Positions 8,249 through 16,032 of a stretch of DNA of 64,000 bases are shown here, piece after piece (the stretch's first letter is position 1; every line of letters begins with the position of its first letter). The notes under the pieces were generated by a model. The model made no database searches and was not told where the DNA came from. It saw only the letters and a list, made by a program, of their open reading frames with translations. A program made the translations under genes and the position numbers. Source of the stretch: Streptomyces sp. CCM_MD2014 (GTDB lineage: Bacteria; Actinomycetota; Actinomycetes; Streptomycetales; Streptomycetaceae). The stretch spans positions 558,001 to 622,000 of the forward strand of contig NZ_CP009754.1 of NCBI RefSeq assembly GCF_000772045.1. Direction: 5' to 3'.

Positions 8249-9535
8249 ATGCGAGACGTTCCGATGCGAGACGAGTCCGCCGGCCGTGCGGACGGCCGGC
8301 ACCGCATGACCGCTGTGGTCCACAGCCTCCGGGAAGCACTCCGGGGAAGGCGGCCCGCGGCCGCGGTGTGGTGGGAGGCGTGTGCCGTCGGACGGGCCGC
8401 GCGGGCCGCCTGGCGGGGCCCGGGGCGCGAACGCGACCTGATCGTGCAGTCGCTGAAGGCCGCGGGCGCGGCGCTGATCGCCTGGGCCGTGGCGGGCGTC
8501 TGGCTGGGCGACCCGATGGCGCTGATGGCGCCCTGGGTGGCGCTCGTCCTCGTGCAGGCAACCGTCTACAGCTCGGTGCGCCAGGCCGGACAGCAGTTCG
8601 CGGCGATCTGCGCCGGTGCGCTGGTGGCGTCGGTGGCGCAGGGGATCACGGACGACAACACGGGAGCGCTGGCGCTGTCCCTGCCGCTGCTGATGCTGGT
8701 GGCGAACTGGTCCCGGTTCGGCCGGCAGGGCATCTACGCGGCCACCACGGCGGTGTTCGTCCTGGCCTCCGGCACGGCGGTGTCGGCCGCGGCGGTCGGT
8801 CACCGGGTGGGACAGGCGGCGCTCGGCGCGGTCGTCGGCGTGGCCGTCAACGCCCTGGTGCTGCCGCCGATCCACCTGAGGGACGTACGGGAGAACCTCG
8901 CGGCGCTGGCCCGGGAGTCGGGCGACCTCCTGTGCACCGTCGCCGGCGACCTGCGGGAGACCCAGTGGGACGCCCAGAGCGCGGCCTCCTGGTCGAGCGG
9001 CGCCGCTCGACTCCAGCGGCGCCTCGACGCGCTGTACTCGGCCCGGTCGTGGAGCCGGGAGAGCCTGCGTCTGACCTCGGGCCCCCTGCGCCGGCTGCAC
9101 CGCGGGCCCACCGTGGCGCCGCCGGAGGACGAGGACCAGCGGTGGAGCCGGGTCACCGGGAACCTCACGGCGCTGACCCGGACCCTGGCGGTCGCGGCCG
9201 ACGAGCACCGGACACCCGCGCCGCCCGAGGGGCCGGTCCTCGACCTGTACGCACGCCTGCTGCGGCTGATCGGCGGGGCCTGCCACGCCGAGGCGGACCG
9301 GCTGGTGGGCGAGCGCACCGACGGCGACACGGAGGAGGCCACCGAGGAGACGATGGAGGAACTGCACCGGCGGCTGCAGGAAGGGCTGCGGGACCACGCC
9401 GGGCAGGAGGCGGCGGCACGGACCGCGGTCCTGGGCACGCTGCTGCTCCAGGCGGAGAACCTGTGGGCCGAGGTCGTGCCCGAGCCCCACGACTCGGCCG
9501 ACCCGCACGAGTCGGCTGACCCCCGGGAGCAGTGA
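8249..9535 (+). CDS. FUSC-type (aromatic acid exporter-like) membrane protein
   Basis: A membrane protein of the FUSC/ArAE-like type. After a basic N-terminal helix come about five or six hydrophobic helices within the first half (for example AGAALIAWAVAGVWLG, MALMAPWVALVLVQATVY, ALSLPLLMLVANW). The cytoplasmic, helical C-terminal half is rich in Arg and Glu and ends in a short acidic HDSADPHESADPREQ repeat. The start is uncertain: ATG 8249 (GAGGCG upstream), 8264 and 8306 are all in frame. I give the first, which yields 428 residues. The family exports aromatic acids or acts in stress tolerance, but no substrate is known here. A paralogue lies at 13577. Confidence 0.75.
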   Translation: MRDVPMRDESAGRADGRHRMTAVVHSLREALRGRRPAAAVWWEACAVGRAARAAWRGPGRERDLIVQSLKAAGAALIAWAVAGVWLGDPMALMAPWVALVLVQATVYSSVRQAGQQFAAICAGALVASVAQGITDDNTGALALSLPLLMLVANWSRFGRQGIYAATTAVFVLASGTAVSAAAVGHRVGQAALGAVVGVAVNALVLPPIHLRDVRENLAALARESGDLLCTVAGDLRETQWDAQSAASWSSGAARLQRRLDALYSARSWSRESLRLTSGPLRRLHRGPTVAPPEDEDQRWSRVTGNLTALTRTLAVAADEHRTPAPPEGPVLDLYARLLRLIGGACHAEADRLVGERTDGDTEEATEETMEELHRRLQEGLRDHAGQEAAARTAVLGTLLLQAENLWAEVVPEPHDSADPHESADPREQ

Positions 9536-9929
9536 CGCACATCACCCCAAACCGCGACAGACGGTGGAACACCGGCAGGTCGTTCGCCGTTGAACAGACC
9601 GTGGGTACGGATGGGACAGTGTCCCCGGGCCTCACCTATTGCCCACAGGGACGATCGTTCGGCTGAAGCCCTGTGGAGCCTTTCGCCGAGAGGCGACCGC
9701 CATCCGTATCCACCAACAGCCGCCCCGGCCGTGATTCCCCCGTCGCGGTCGGGGCTTCTCCTTGCGCGCCTCCCGGGCGCCCGCCTTCCCCCGCGCGTGG
9801 CTTTCCCCGGCGCCCGCCTTCCCCCGCGCCTGGCTTTCCCCGGCGCCCGCCTTCCCTCCGCGCGTGTCTGTGTCCGGCGGCGGGTACCCGGTGCTCTCCG
9901 TACGGGCAGGCGGCCGAGAGGAGCACAGG
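9536..9929. other. Long leader/intergenic region with a tandem repeat
   Basis: 394 bases between the FUSC gene and the epimerase gene. It contains a weak -35-like TTGAAC near 9590, a tandem repeat of 33 bp at 9776-9866 and the epimerase ribosome site at its end. I see no gene in it on either strand. Confidence 0.6.
9776..9866. repeat. 33-bp tandem repeat, about 2.75 copies
   Basis: Units begin at 9776, 9809 and 9842 with GGCGCCCGCCTTCCC; the first two complete units differ at one position (GCGCGTGG versus GCGCCTGG). The third is truncated and carries one C-to-T change. The unit length is a multiple of three, but no coding frame with a start is evident. It sits in the 5' region of the epimerase gene. 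Confidence 0.9.
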
Positions 9930-10961
9930 GTGAGCAGCGCAACGGGCAGCAGGATCGTGGTCACGGGCGCCACGGGCAACGTGGGCACCAGCGTGGTGCG
10001 CCTCCTTTCCGAGGACCCGGAGGTGGGGTCCGTGCTGGGGCTGGCCCGGCGGATCCCCGAGTGGTCGCCCGCCGGGACGGAGTGGGCCGCGGTCGACCTC
10101 GCCTCGCAGCAGAGCGACCTGACCGGGCACTTCGCCGGCGCCGACGCCGTCATCCATCTGGCCTGGGCATTCCAGCCGACGCACGATCCGGCGACGACCT
10201 GGCGCACGAACGTCCTCGGCTCCATCCGGGTCTTCGAGGCGGTGGCCGCGGCCGGGGTGCCCGCGCTGGTGCACGCCTCGTCGGTCGGCGCGTACTCGCC
10301 GGGGCCGAAGGACCACGCGGTGGACGAGTCGTGGCCGACGCACGGCTGGCCGGACGCCGCGTACTGCCGGGAGAAGGCCTATCTGGAACGGGCCCTGGAC
10401 ACCTTCGAGCGCGACCATCCGGGAATCCGGGTGGTGCGGATGCGGCCCGCCTTCCTGTTCAAGCGGGAGTCGGCGAGCGAGCAGCGCCGGATCTTCGGCG
10501 GCCGGTTCCTGCCGGGTCCCGCGGCGCGTCCGGAGCTGCTCCCGTTCCTGCCGGACGTCCCCGGCCTGCGTGTGCAGGCCCTGCACACGGACGACGCGGC
10601 GCACGCCTACCGGCTGGCCGCGCGTTCCGGGGAGGCCCGGGGCGCGTTCAACCTCGCGGCCGAGCCGCCGGTGGATGCCGCGCTGCTGGGCGAGCTGACC
10701 GGGAAACGTCCCGTCCGGCTGCCGCGCACCGCGGCCCGCTCGGCCGTCGCCGCCGCGTGGGGGCTGCGGCTGCTGCCGGCCTCGCCGCATCTGTTCGACG
10801 CGGTGCTGCGGCTTCCGATCATGGACTGTACGCGGGCGCGGGTGGAACTGGGCTGGCGCGCGACGCGTACGGCCACGGAGGTGCTGGAGGAGTTCCTGCG
10901 GGGTTTGCAGGAGGGTGCCGGGGCGGCCACGGAGCCGATGCGCGGGCGAAAGGTCGGCTGA
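9930..10961 (+). CDS. NAD(P)-dependent epimerase/dehydratase (extended SDR)
   Basis: A 343-residue cytoplasmic extended short-chain dehydrogenase. The Rossmann nucleotide motif is GATGNVG (13-19). The catalytic Tyr-Lys pair is in YCREK with an upstream SSVGAY. The C-terminal substrate domain is conventional (ALHTDDAAHAY and GAFNLAAE). The likely substrate is a nucleotide sugar or similar, which cannot be fixed from sequence. The start is GTG 9930, preceded by GAGGAG; the frame is open further upstream only through the tandem repeat. The gene is followed by a strong hairpin and faces a reverse gene. Confidence 0.88.
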   Translation: MSSATGSRIVVTGATGNVGTSVVRLLSEDPEVGSVLGLARRIPEWSPAGTEWAAVDLASQQSDLTGHFAGADAVIHLAWAFQPTHDPATTWRTNVLGSIRVFEAVAAAGVPALVHASSVGAYSPGPKDHAVDESWPTHGWPDAAYCREKAYLERALDTFERDHPGIRVVRMRPAFLFKRESASEQRRIFGGRFLPGPAARPELLPFLPDVPGLRVQALHTDDAAHAYRLAARSGEARGAFNLAAEPPVDAALLGELTGKRPVRLPRTAARSAVAAAWGLRLLPASPHLFDAVLRLPIMDCTRARVELGWRATRTATEVLEEFLRGLQEGAGAATEPMRGRKVG

Positions 10962-10978
10962 AGCGGCGCACGGGGACG

Positions 10979-11018
10979 GTCACAGGGGCGGCGGGCGGGT
11001 GCCCGCCGCCCCTGTGAC
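10979..11018. terminator. Perfect 18-bp inverted repeat, 4-nt loop, between convergent genes
   Basis: The arm 10979-10996 (starting GTCACAGGGGCGG) is exactly complementary to 11001-11018 around the loop GGGT. It sits 17 bases after the epimerase stop and would terminate transcription from both sides. Confidence 0.85.
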
Positions 11019-11019
11019 T

Positions 11020-11090
11020 CGTTCAGGCGGCTCGTTGCTCGTCTGTCGCTCGTTGCTCGTCTGTGGCTCGTTCGGGCGGCTCGTTGCTCG
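11020..11090. repeat. Degenerate 18-bp direct repeats built on GCTCGTTGCTCGT
   Basis: Units at 11030-11047 and 11048-11065 are identical except for the last base (GCTCGTTGCTCGTCTGTC/G). Partial units (GCTCGTTCGGGCG, GCTCGTTGCTCGTT) follow. The array lies directly after the terminator and abuts the 3' end of the reverse small gene. Confidence 0.8.
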
Positions 11091-11091
11091 T

Positions 11092-11400
11092 TCAGCCGGA
11101 AGACTCGTCGGGCACCGGGTGCTCGGGGTGGACGGCACCCGAGTGCGGTGCGCCCTGGCGGCCCGTGCCGGCCTCGTCGGTGTCGGGTACGTCGGTCGCG
11201 GGTCCGGTCTCCGCGTCGCCGGCGGCTTCCCCGTCGCCCTCGGACCGTTCGTCGTCGAGGCCCTGACGGTGTTCGCGCTGCTCGCGGGTGGGCGAGGCGG
11301 CCTCCCACGGGTCGTCGTGGTCCCCGGCCTGCTGGTCCGGCATGTCGCGCGGGACGGGGGCACCGTTCTCCCCCGGCCCTTCGTGGCGGTGGTCGGACAC
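11092..11400 (-). CDS. Small, highly hydrophilic, probably disordered protein
   Basis: The 102-residue protein is almost devoid of hydrophobic residues and rich in Asp, Glu, Gly, Pro and His (for example DMPDQQAGDHDDPWEAAS and DVPDTDEAGTG). It is predicted disordered and cytoplasmic. I start at GTG 11400 because GGAAGGAG lies just upstream; a longer start at 11457 lacks a clear site. I do not recognise a family. Such proteins are common next to stress genes in Streptomyces. Confidence 0.55.
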   Translation of the reverse strand: MSDHRHEGPGENGAPVPRDMPDQQAGDHDDPWEAASPTREQREHRQGLDDERSEGDGEAAGDAETGPATDVPDTDEAGTGRQGAPHSGAVHPEHPVPDESSG

Positions 11401-11503
11401 GGCGCGCTCCTTCCCGTGGTTCTCCGTTCGTCCGAACCCGTCGGGCAGTGCTCCCACGGCCTTCGGAGCGGCGTCGGGTACCTCCCCGGTGACGGGCGAA
11501 ACC

Positions 11504-12793
11504 TCAGTGCGGGGCCCGCTCGTCGAGCGCCGTCCGCCAGGCGGGAACCGGGTACTGGGGAGCCGTCTCGGGACGTCTGCCGCCGCGCGCGAAGAAGGCG
11601 GCCAGGGGCAGGATCGCGGCGCCCACCGTGACGGCGTCCGGGCCGAGCCGCCCCAGGCCGATCGTCACCTTCCCTGCCGGGTGGCGCAGCGCGTAGGACG
11701 CGGCGTGCCGGCGTACGGCGGGCAGGAAGCGGGTGCCGAGCTGCAGGCCGGCCCAGCCGCCGATGAGGATGCGCTCGGGCTGGAAGAGGTTGATCAGGTC
11801 GGACAGGCCGGCGCCCAGGTACTCGGCGGTCTCCTCCAGGACGGCGAGCGCGACCGGGTCGGCCGCCTCGCCGCCGGACGGGTGGGCGGCGGCGAGCAGC
11901 GCGGTGAGGCCGCCCTCCTCGTCGGTCCCCTCCGGCACCCGGCCGCCCTCCTCCCGCCAGCGGGCCAGCAGTGACTCGGCGCCCGCGTACGCCTCCAGGC
12001 AGCCGAGTGCGCCGCAGCGGCAGCGGCGGCCTCTGACCCGGACGGTCAGATGCCCCCACTCCACCGCCCGGCCCTGCTCAACCTCGGGCGTGACGAGGCT
12101 CGCGCCGACGCCGGAGCCGAAGAGGACCACGACCGCGTTGCGGGCGCCGCGTCCGGCGCCGAACCACATCTCGGCCTGCCCGAGGGTCTTGGCGCCGTTG
12201 TCCACGAGGTAGGGGACGCCGTCGGGCAGCGGGGAACCGGCGCGGAGCAGTGCCTCCAGCGGAACCGCGTCCCAGCCGATGGTCTGGCCGTGCACCACGG
12301 CGCCGCGGTCGGCGGTGTGCTCGACGATGCCGGGGACGCCGATCCCGGCGCCGAGCAGCCGTTCGGGCGGGAGCCCGGCCGTGGCCAGCACCTCGGCGAT
12401 GCCGTCACGGATGTGGCCGACGATGACGTCGACGTCGTAGCGCTGCTGGGCCAGGGGACGGTCGGCACGGGCGAGTTCGGTGAGCGTCAGGTCGAACAGT
12501 TCGACCCGTACCCGGGTCTCGCCGACGTCCACGCCGATCATGTGGCCGCTGGTGGGGGCGACGCGCAGCAGGGTGCGGGGCCGGCCGCCGTCGGACTCGA
12601 CGCTGCCGGCCTCCTCCACCAGGCCGTCGGCGACCAGGTCGGCGACCACGTTGCTGACGGAACCGGAACTGAGGCCGGTGGCCGGGCCCAGTTCGAAGCG
12701 GCTGAGCGGTCCGTCGAAGTAGAGCCGCTGCAGCACGGCCGTACGGTTGGCCCTTCTGAGGTCGCGCACCGTGCGCCCGTTCCGCCCCGCCAT
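11504..12793 (-). CDS. ROK-family transcriptional regulator
   Basis: A 429-residue ROK protein made of an N-terminal winged helix-turn-helix (about 10-75, with SRFELGPATGLSSGSVSNVVADLV) and a C-terminal sugar-kinase-like ROK domain. The ROK zinc signature CRCGALGCLEAYAG is present, as are the phosphate motif GVDVGETRVRV and EWGHLTV. It probably represses sugar-uptake or sugar-use genes and releases DNA on binding a sugar, as XylR/NagC do. No sugar operon is adjacent, so the targets may be elsewhere. Start ATG 12793. It diverges from the FBP gene across a 183-bp region with CCTAG repeats. Confidence 0.9.
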   Translation of the reverse strand: MAGRNGRTVRDLRRANRTAVLQRLYFDGPLSRFELGPATGLSSGSVSNVVADLVADGLVEEAGSVESDGGRPRTLLRVAPTSGHMIGVDVGETRVRVELFDLTLTELARADRPLAQQRYDVDVIVGHIRDGIAEVLATAGLPPERLLGAGIGVPGIVEHTADRGAVVHGQTIGWDAVPLEALLRAGSPLPDGVPYLVDNGAKTLGQAEMWFGAGRGARNAVVVLFGSGVGASLVTPEVEQGRAVEWGHLTVRVRGRRCRCGALGCLEAYAGAESLLARWREEGGRVPEGTDEEGGLTALLAAAHPSGGEAADPVALAVLEETAEYLGAGLSDLINLFQPERILIGGWAGLQLGTRFLPAVRRHAASYALRHPAGKVTIGLGRLGPDAVTVGAAILPLAAFFARGGRRPETAPQYPVPAWRTALDERAPH

Positions 12794-12890
12794 GTGACTC
12801 CTCCCCTGCTGTGTCCGGTCTGCAACCTACCTCTGCGGGAAGGCCGCGCTCCCCGGAATTCGGTGGCGACTCACCCGTGGGCTATCTACG

Positions 12891-12916
12891 CTAGGCGAAA
12901 ACCTAGAGACCCTAGG
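12891..12916. promoter_or_regulatory. CTAGG/CCTAG repeat cluster between divergent genes
   Basis: CTAGG (12891-12895), CCTAG (12902-12906) and the palindrome CCTAGG (12911-12916) are arranged at roughly 10-bp, one-helical-turn spacing. The cluster lies about 60-85 bases before the FBP gene and 100-120 before the ROK gene. CTAG is rare in GC-rich genomes, so the cluster is likely an operator. Confidence 0.45.
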
Positions 12917-12976
12917 AAGGCCGGAACCCGGGACGACGGTCCCGGGACGGCCTTCTTCGACCCGGAGGAGACTCCC

Positions 12977-13471
12977 ATGAGAGCACTCGACGAGCGGGCC
13001 ATCCGCTCCTCCTTCATCAACTGTTCGAAGGGCGAGGCCAAGCGGCTGACCGTGCCCCGCGACCTCGACGAGCGTCCGTGGGACGATCTCGACTTCTTCG
13101 GCTGGCGGGATCCCGGGGCGCCCGACCGCAGCTATCTGGTCGCCGACCTCGACGGGCGCCTCACCGGTGTGGCGCTGCGGTTCCAGCAGGCCCGCAGCGG
13201 CTTCTTCCAGCGCAGCATGTGCGGACTGTGCCTGACCACCCATCCCCGGGGCGGGGTGTCGCTGATGACGGCGCGCAGAGCGGGTGCGGCGGGCCGCGAG
13301 GGCAACTCTGTCGGCCTGTACATGTGCACGGACCTCGCCTGTTCCCTGTACCTGCGGGGCAGGAAGACGCCGGAGGGCGGCGGCCGGTTCGAGGAGAGTC
13401 TCACCCGGGAGGAGCAGATCGCCCGCACGCTGGGCAATCTCTCCGCGTTCGTCGCCAAGGTGACCGGCTGA
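12977..13471 (+). CDS. FBP-domain protein, FusB-like EF-G-binding zinc protein
   Basis: The 164-residue cytoplasmic protein matches the FBP/FusB-like family. FusB proteins bind EF-G and give fusidic-acid resistance; the Streptomyces role is unproven. The C-terminal treble-clef zinc site is visible: CGLC (in RSMCGLCLTTHPRGG) and CTDLAC. An N-terminal helical part precedes it. The start at ATG 12977 follows GGAGGAG. It is not the same family as the Tet(M)-like GTPase at 978, but both are translation-factor-linked. It diverges from the ROK regulator. Confidence 0.8.
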   Translation: MRALDERAIRSSFINCSKGEAKRLTVPRDLDERPWDDLDFFGWRDPGAPDRSYLVADLDGRLTGVALRFQQARSGFFQRSMCGLCLTTHPRGGVSLMTARRAGAAGREGNSVGLYMCTDLACSLYLRGRKTPEGGGRFEESLTREEQIARTLGNLSAFVAKVTG

Positions 13472-13576
13472 CCCGTCCGGCGGCGCCCGGCGCGTGAGAG
13501 GGGCCCGGCCGCCCGCGTCCGGTTACCGTCCTGATCGGACACGTTCGAGGCGCCTGCGGAAGGGAACAGCCCGAGG

Positions 13577-14833
13577 ATGCGGGATGTGCGGGAGGCCGCC
13601 AGGGCGGCTTGGCGGCGGGTGAAGTGGCTCAGGGACCCCATGGTCGTGCAGGCCCTGCGCTCCGCCGCCGCGGCTTCGATCGCCTACGTCATCGCGGTGC
13701 GGCTGTCCCCCGACAAGTCGGCGGCGCCGCTCACCGCTCCCCTGACCGCCCTGCTGGTGGTCCAGGTCACCCTGTACGCCACGCTGAAGATGAGCTTCCG
13801 CCGGGTGAACGCCGTGGTGGCCGGTGTCCTGGTCGCCATCGCCTTCAGTCAGCTGGTCGGGCTGAGCTGGTGGAGCCTGGCCCTGATCATCGTGGCCGCG
13901 CTGGGCGTCGGGCACCTGGTGCGCGCCGAGGAGTTCACCGCCGAGGTCGCGATCAGCGCGATGCTGGTGCTCGGCGTGACCTCGCACGGGAGCCTGGCGT
14001 GGGCCCGGGTGGTGGAGACGCTGATCGGGGCGATCGTCGGCCTCGTCTTCAACCTGATTCTGGCGCCTCCGGTGTGGGTGGAACAGGCGGGCGAGTCGGT
14101 CGTGGGGCTGGCCCGGCAGGTGCGGCAACTGCTGCTGCGCATGGGCGAGGAGGCCGCCGGCAGCACGCCGTTCCACGAGGCGGCGGCCCGGCTGCACGAG
14201 GCGCGCCGGCTCGACCACGACATCGGCGAGGTGGACGAGGACCTCCGCCAGGCCGAGGACAGCCTGCGGCTCAACCCCCGGGTGCGCGAGGGACTGCTGC
14301 ACCGGGTCGTGCTGCGCACCGGCCTGGACACCCTGGAGATCTGCACGGTGGTCATGCGGGTCCTCGCGCGCAGCTTCACCGACCTGGCCAAGGAACGGGA
14401 GCCGGAGCCCCTGTTCGCGCCGGAGACGGGAGTCGCCATCCAGCAGCTGCTGTCCGAGATCGCGGACGCCGTGGTGAGCTTCTCGGTACTGGTCACCAGC
14501 AGCGTGAGCGAGAACGCCGAGTCCGCGGAGGAGCGGCTGGCCGCCGAGTTGCGCCAGGCCGCGGCCACCCGGGACAGGCTGGCCGACCTGCTGCTCGAGG
14601 AGGTCCGGCGCGACGCGAGGCAGTGGCAGCTGCGGGGCGCGGTGCTGGCCGAGGTGAACCGGATCATCGACGAGATGGACACCGAGCACCGCTCCCGCCG
14701 CCTCCTGGAGGAGCTGGACCGCCACACGCGCGAGCAGCGCGAACGGATGCCGCGGCTGACCCGGCTGCGGGACGGGGTCAGGGCCCGGCTGCGCCGGCGG
14801 AACCGCGGCGCCGCCGCCCGGCGTTCCTCTTGA
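13577..14833 (+). CDS. Aromatic-acid-exporter-like (FUSC/DUF939-type) membrane protein
   Basis: The 418-residue protein has about six membrane helices in residues 35-175 (for example AAAASIAYVIAV, LTALLVVQVTLY, AVVAGVLVAIAFSQLVGL, LALIIVAALGVGHLV). A long cytoplasmic coiled-coil-like C-terminal domain follows, rich in Glu, Arg and Leu. This matches ArAE-1/FUSC-type permeases. It is a paralogue of the protein at 8249 with the same layout. Start ATG 13577 with GGAAGGGA upstream. The substrate is unknown. Confidence 0.8.
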   Translation: MRDVREAARAAWRRVKWLRDPMVVQALRSAAAASIAYVIAVRLSPDKSAAPLTAPLTALLVVQVTLYATLKMSFRRVNAVVAGVLVAIAFSQLVGLSWWSLALIIVAALGVGHLVRAEEFTAEVAISAMLVLGVTSHGSLAWARVVETLIGAIVGLVFNLILAPPVWVEQAGESVVGLARQVRQLLLRMGEEAAGSTPFHEAAARLHEARRLDHDIGEVDEDLRQAEDSLRLNPRVREGLLHRVVLRTGLDTLEICTVVMRVLARSFTDLAKEREPEPLFAPETGVAIQQLLSEIADAVVSFSVLVTSSVSENAESAEERLAAELRQAAATRDRLADLLLEEVRRDARQWQLRGAVLAEVNRIIDEMDTEHRSRRLLEELDRHTREQRERMPRLTRLRDGVRARLRRRNRGAAARRSS

Positions 14834-14837
14834 GGGG

Positions 14838-14884
14838 CCTTGAAGGACCTTGAAGGACGAGGAACGGTTCACGAGGAACGGTTC
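14838..14884. repeat. Nested tandem duplications before the 14908 gene
   Basis: CCTTGAAGGA occurs twice in tandem (14838-14847, 14848-14857). It is followed by two exact copies of ACGAGGAACGGTTC (14857-14870, 14871-14884). Together they sit in the 74-base gap before the ATG at 14908 and add extra GAGGAA/GAAGGA ribosome-site-like sequences. Confidence 0.9.
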
Positions 14885-14907
14885 ACGGCGAGTGAGGGGG
14901 CGTTCGG

Positions 14908-15960
14908 ATGACCGACACCAGTGTGCGGATCGACGGCAACCGGCTGACACTGCCGGGCGGTGCGACGGTGCGTTTCATACGCACCCTGCGGCTGCCGGAG
15001 ACAGGAACGCACCCGCTGCCGCCGGGGCTCGGCGAGTTCCCGGTCCGCCGGGTGTCGGACTACGCCGACACCGTGCCCGAGGAGTGGCGTGCGCGCGGCG
15101 GTGTGATGCTGCCGGTGTATCTGCGGGAGGCCATGTGGCTGAGTTTCGCGGGCACGCGGGAGCCCGCCGCCCTCCAGGTGGGGGTGGGCAAGGTGTGCGC
15201 GGTCTCGGGCAGGCCGTGGAGCGACCGGCTGTCCCGCGATCCGCAGAACTACGTGGTCCTCCCCCGCCAGCCCTGGCTGGACGGCATCAACTCCGGTTCC
15301 GGCACGGTCCGTCAGTTCGTGGCGGTGCCGCTCGGCATGGGCGCGACCGTCGAGGGCCAGGTCACCGGTGAGGAGGTCTGGGGAGGGGTCCAGCTTCAGG
15401 CGTTCACCCTGAGCGCCCCCGAGCTGGCCCGCTGGCGCGAGGAGGAGCGGCGCCGCAGGGAGGCGGCACCCCGGGGAGCGCTCTCGGCCGGGGCCTTCGG
15501 GGCTCCGGCGCCGGGGGCAGCACCGGCCGCCCCCGGTGCGGCTCCGGGCTACGGGGGGACGGTCCGGCGCCGGTCCGCGCCCGCCATGGGTCTCGGGGTC
15601 GGCGGCTCCATGCGCCAGGAGGTGTACCGCGACCATCGGCCGCCGACGGACTGGGCCGAGCAGCCGGCCGGCCGGGTCTTCGTGCACCTGGTGACGCCGC
15701 CCGAGTGGCGCCGCATCACCGGGGAGGCGCCGCCGCCGTCCCCCGTGGACCGGGCCGCGTACACCCGGGCCGGTCTGCCCTGGTACGACTACTACGACCA
15801 GGACGCCCACGACCTCGCCCCCGCCGAGCCGCTCCAGGACGTCAAGCCGGTCGGGGACTGGATCGGCGACGACCACGAGGCGTGGCAGCCGCCCGCGCCG
15901 CACCAGGTCCACCCCCTCAAGGACGCTCCGGGCAAGCCCGTGCAGGACGGGGACTGGTAG
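14908..15960 (+). CDS. Conserved hypothetical protein with Pro/Ala-rich linker
   Basis: The 350-residue protein has a globular N-terminal region (1-170; TVRFIRTLRLPETGTHPLP and LPVYLREAMWLSF). A Pro/Ala/Gly-rich linker runs at about 190-225, and the C-terminal part is a distinct domain (VFVHLVTPPEWRRITGEAPP). There is no signal peptide or membrane segment. I recognise it as a protein commonly found in Streptomyces, but not as a named family. Start ATG 14908 with GAGGGGG upstream. It is in the same direction as the lactonase gene downstream (72-base gap). Confidence 0.7.
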   Translation: MTDTSVRIDGNRLTLPGGATVRFIRTLRLPETGTHPLPPGLGEFPVRRVSDYADTVPEEWRARGGVMLPVYLREAMWLSFAGTREPAALQVGVGKVCAVSGRPWSDRLSRDPQNYVVLPRQPWLDGINSGSGTVRQFVAVPLGMGATVEGQVTGEEVWGGVQLQAFTLSAPELARWREEERRRREAAPRGALSAGAFGAPAPGAAPAAPGAAPGYGGTVRRRSAPAMGLGVGGSMRQEVYRDHRPPTDWAEQPAGRVFVHLVTPPEWRRITGEAPPPSPVDRAAYTRAGLPWYDYYDQDAHDLAPAEPLQDVKPVGDWIGDDHEAWQPPAPHQVHPLKDAPGKPVQDGDW

Positions 15961-16032
15961 CGGCGGCGGCGCGGAGCCGCGAGGACGGCTCGCGTGGCCG
16001 TCGGGACCGGGACGGGAGGACGGGAGGACGGT

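Noticed and set aside
9776..9866. Coding role of the 33-bp tandem repeat (an APAFPRAWLSP-type repeat in one frame)
   Set aside because: No start codon with a ribosome site leads into it, and the epimerase homology begins only after GTG 9930.
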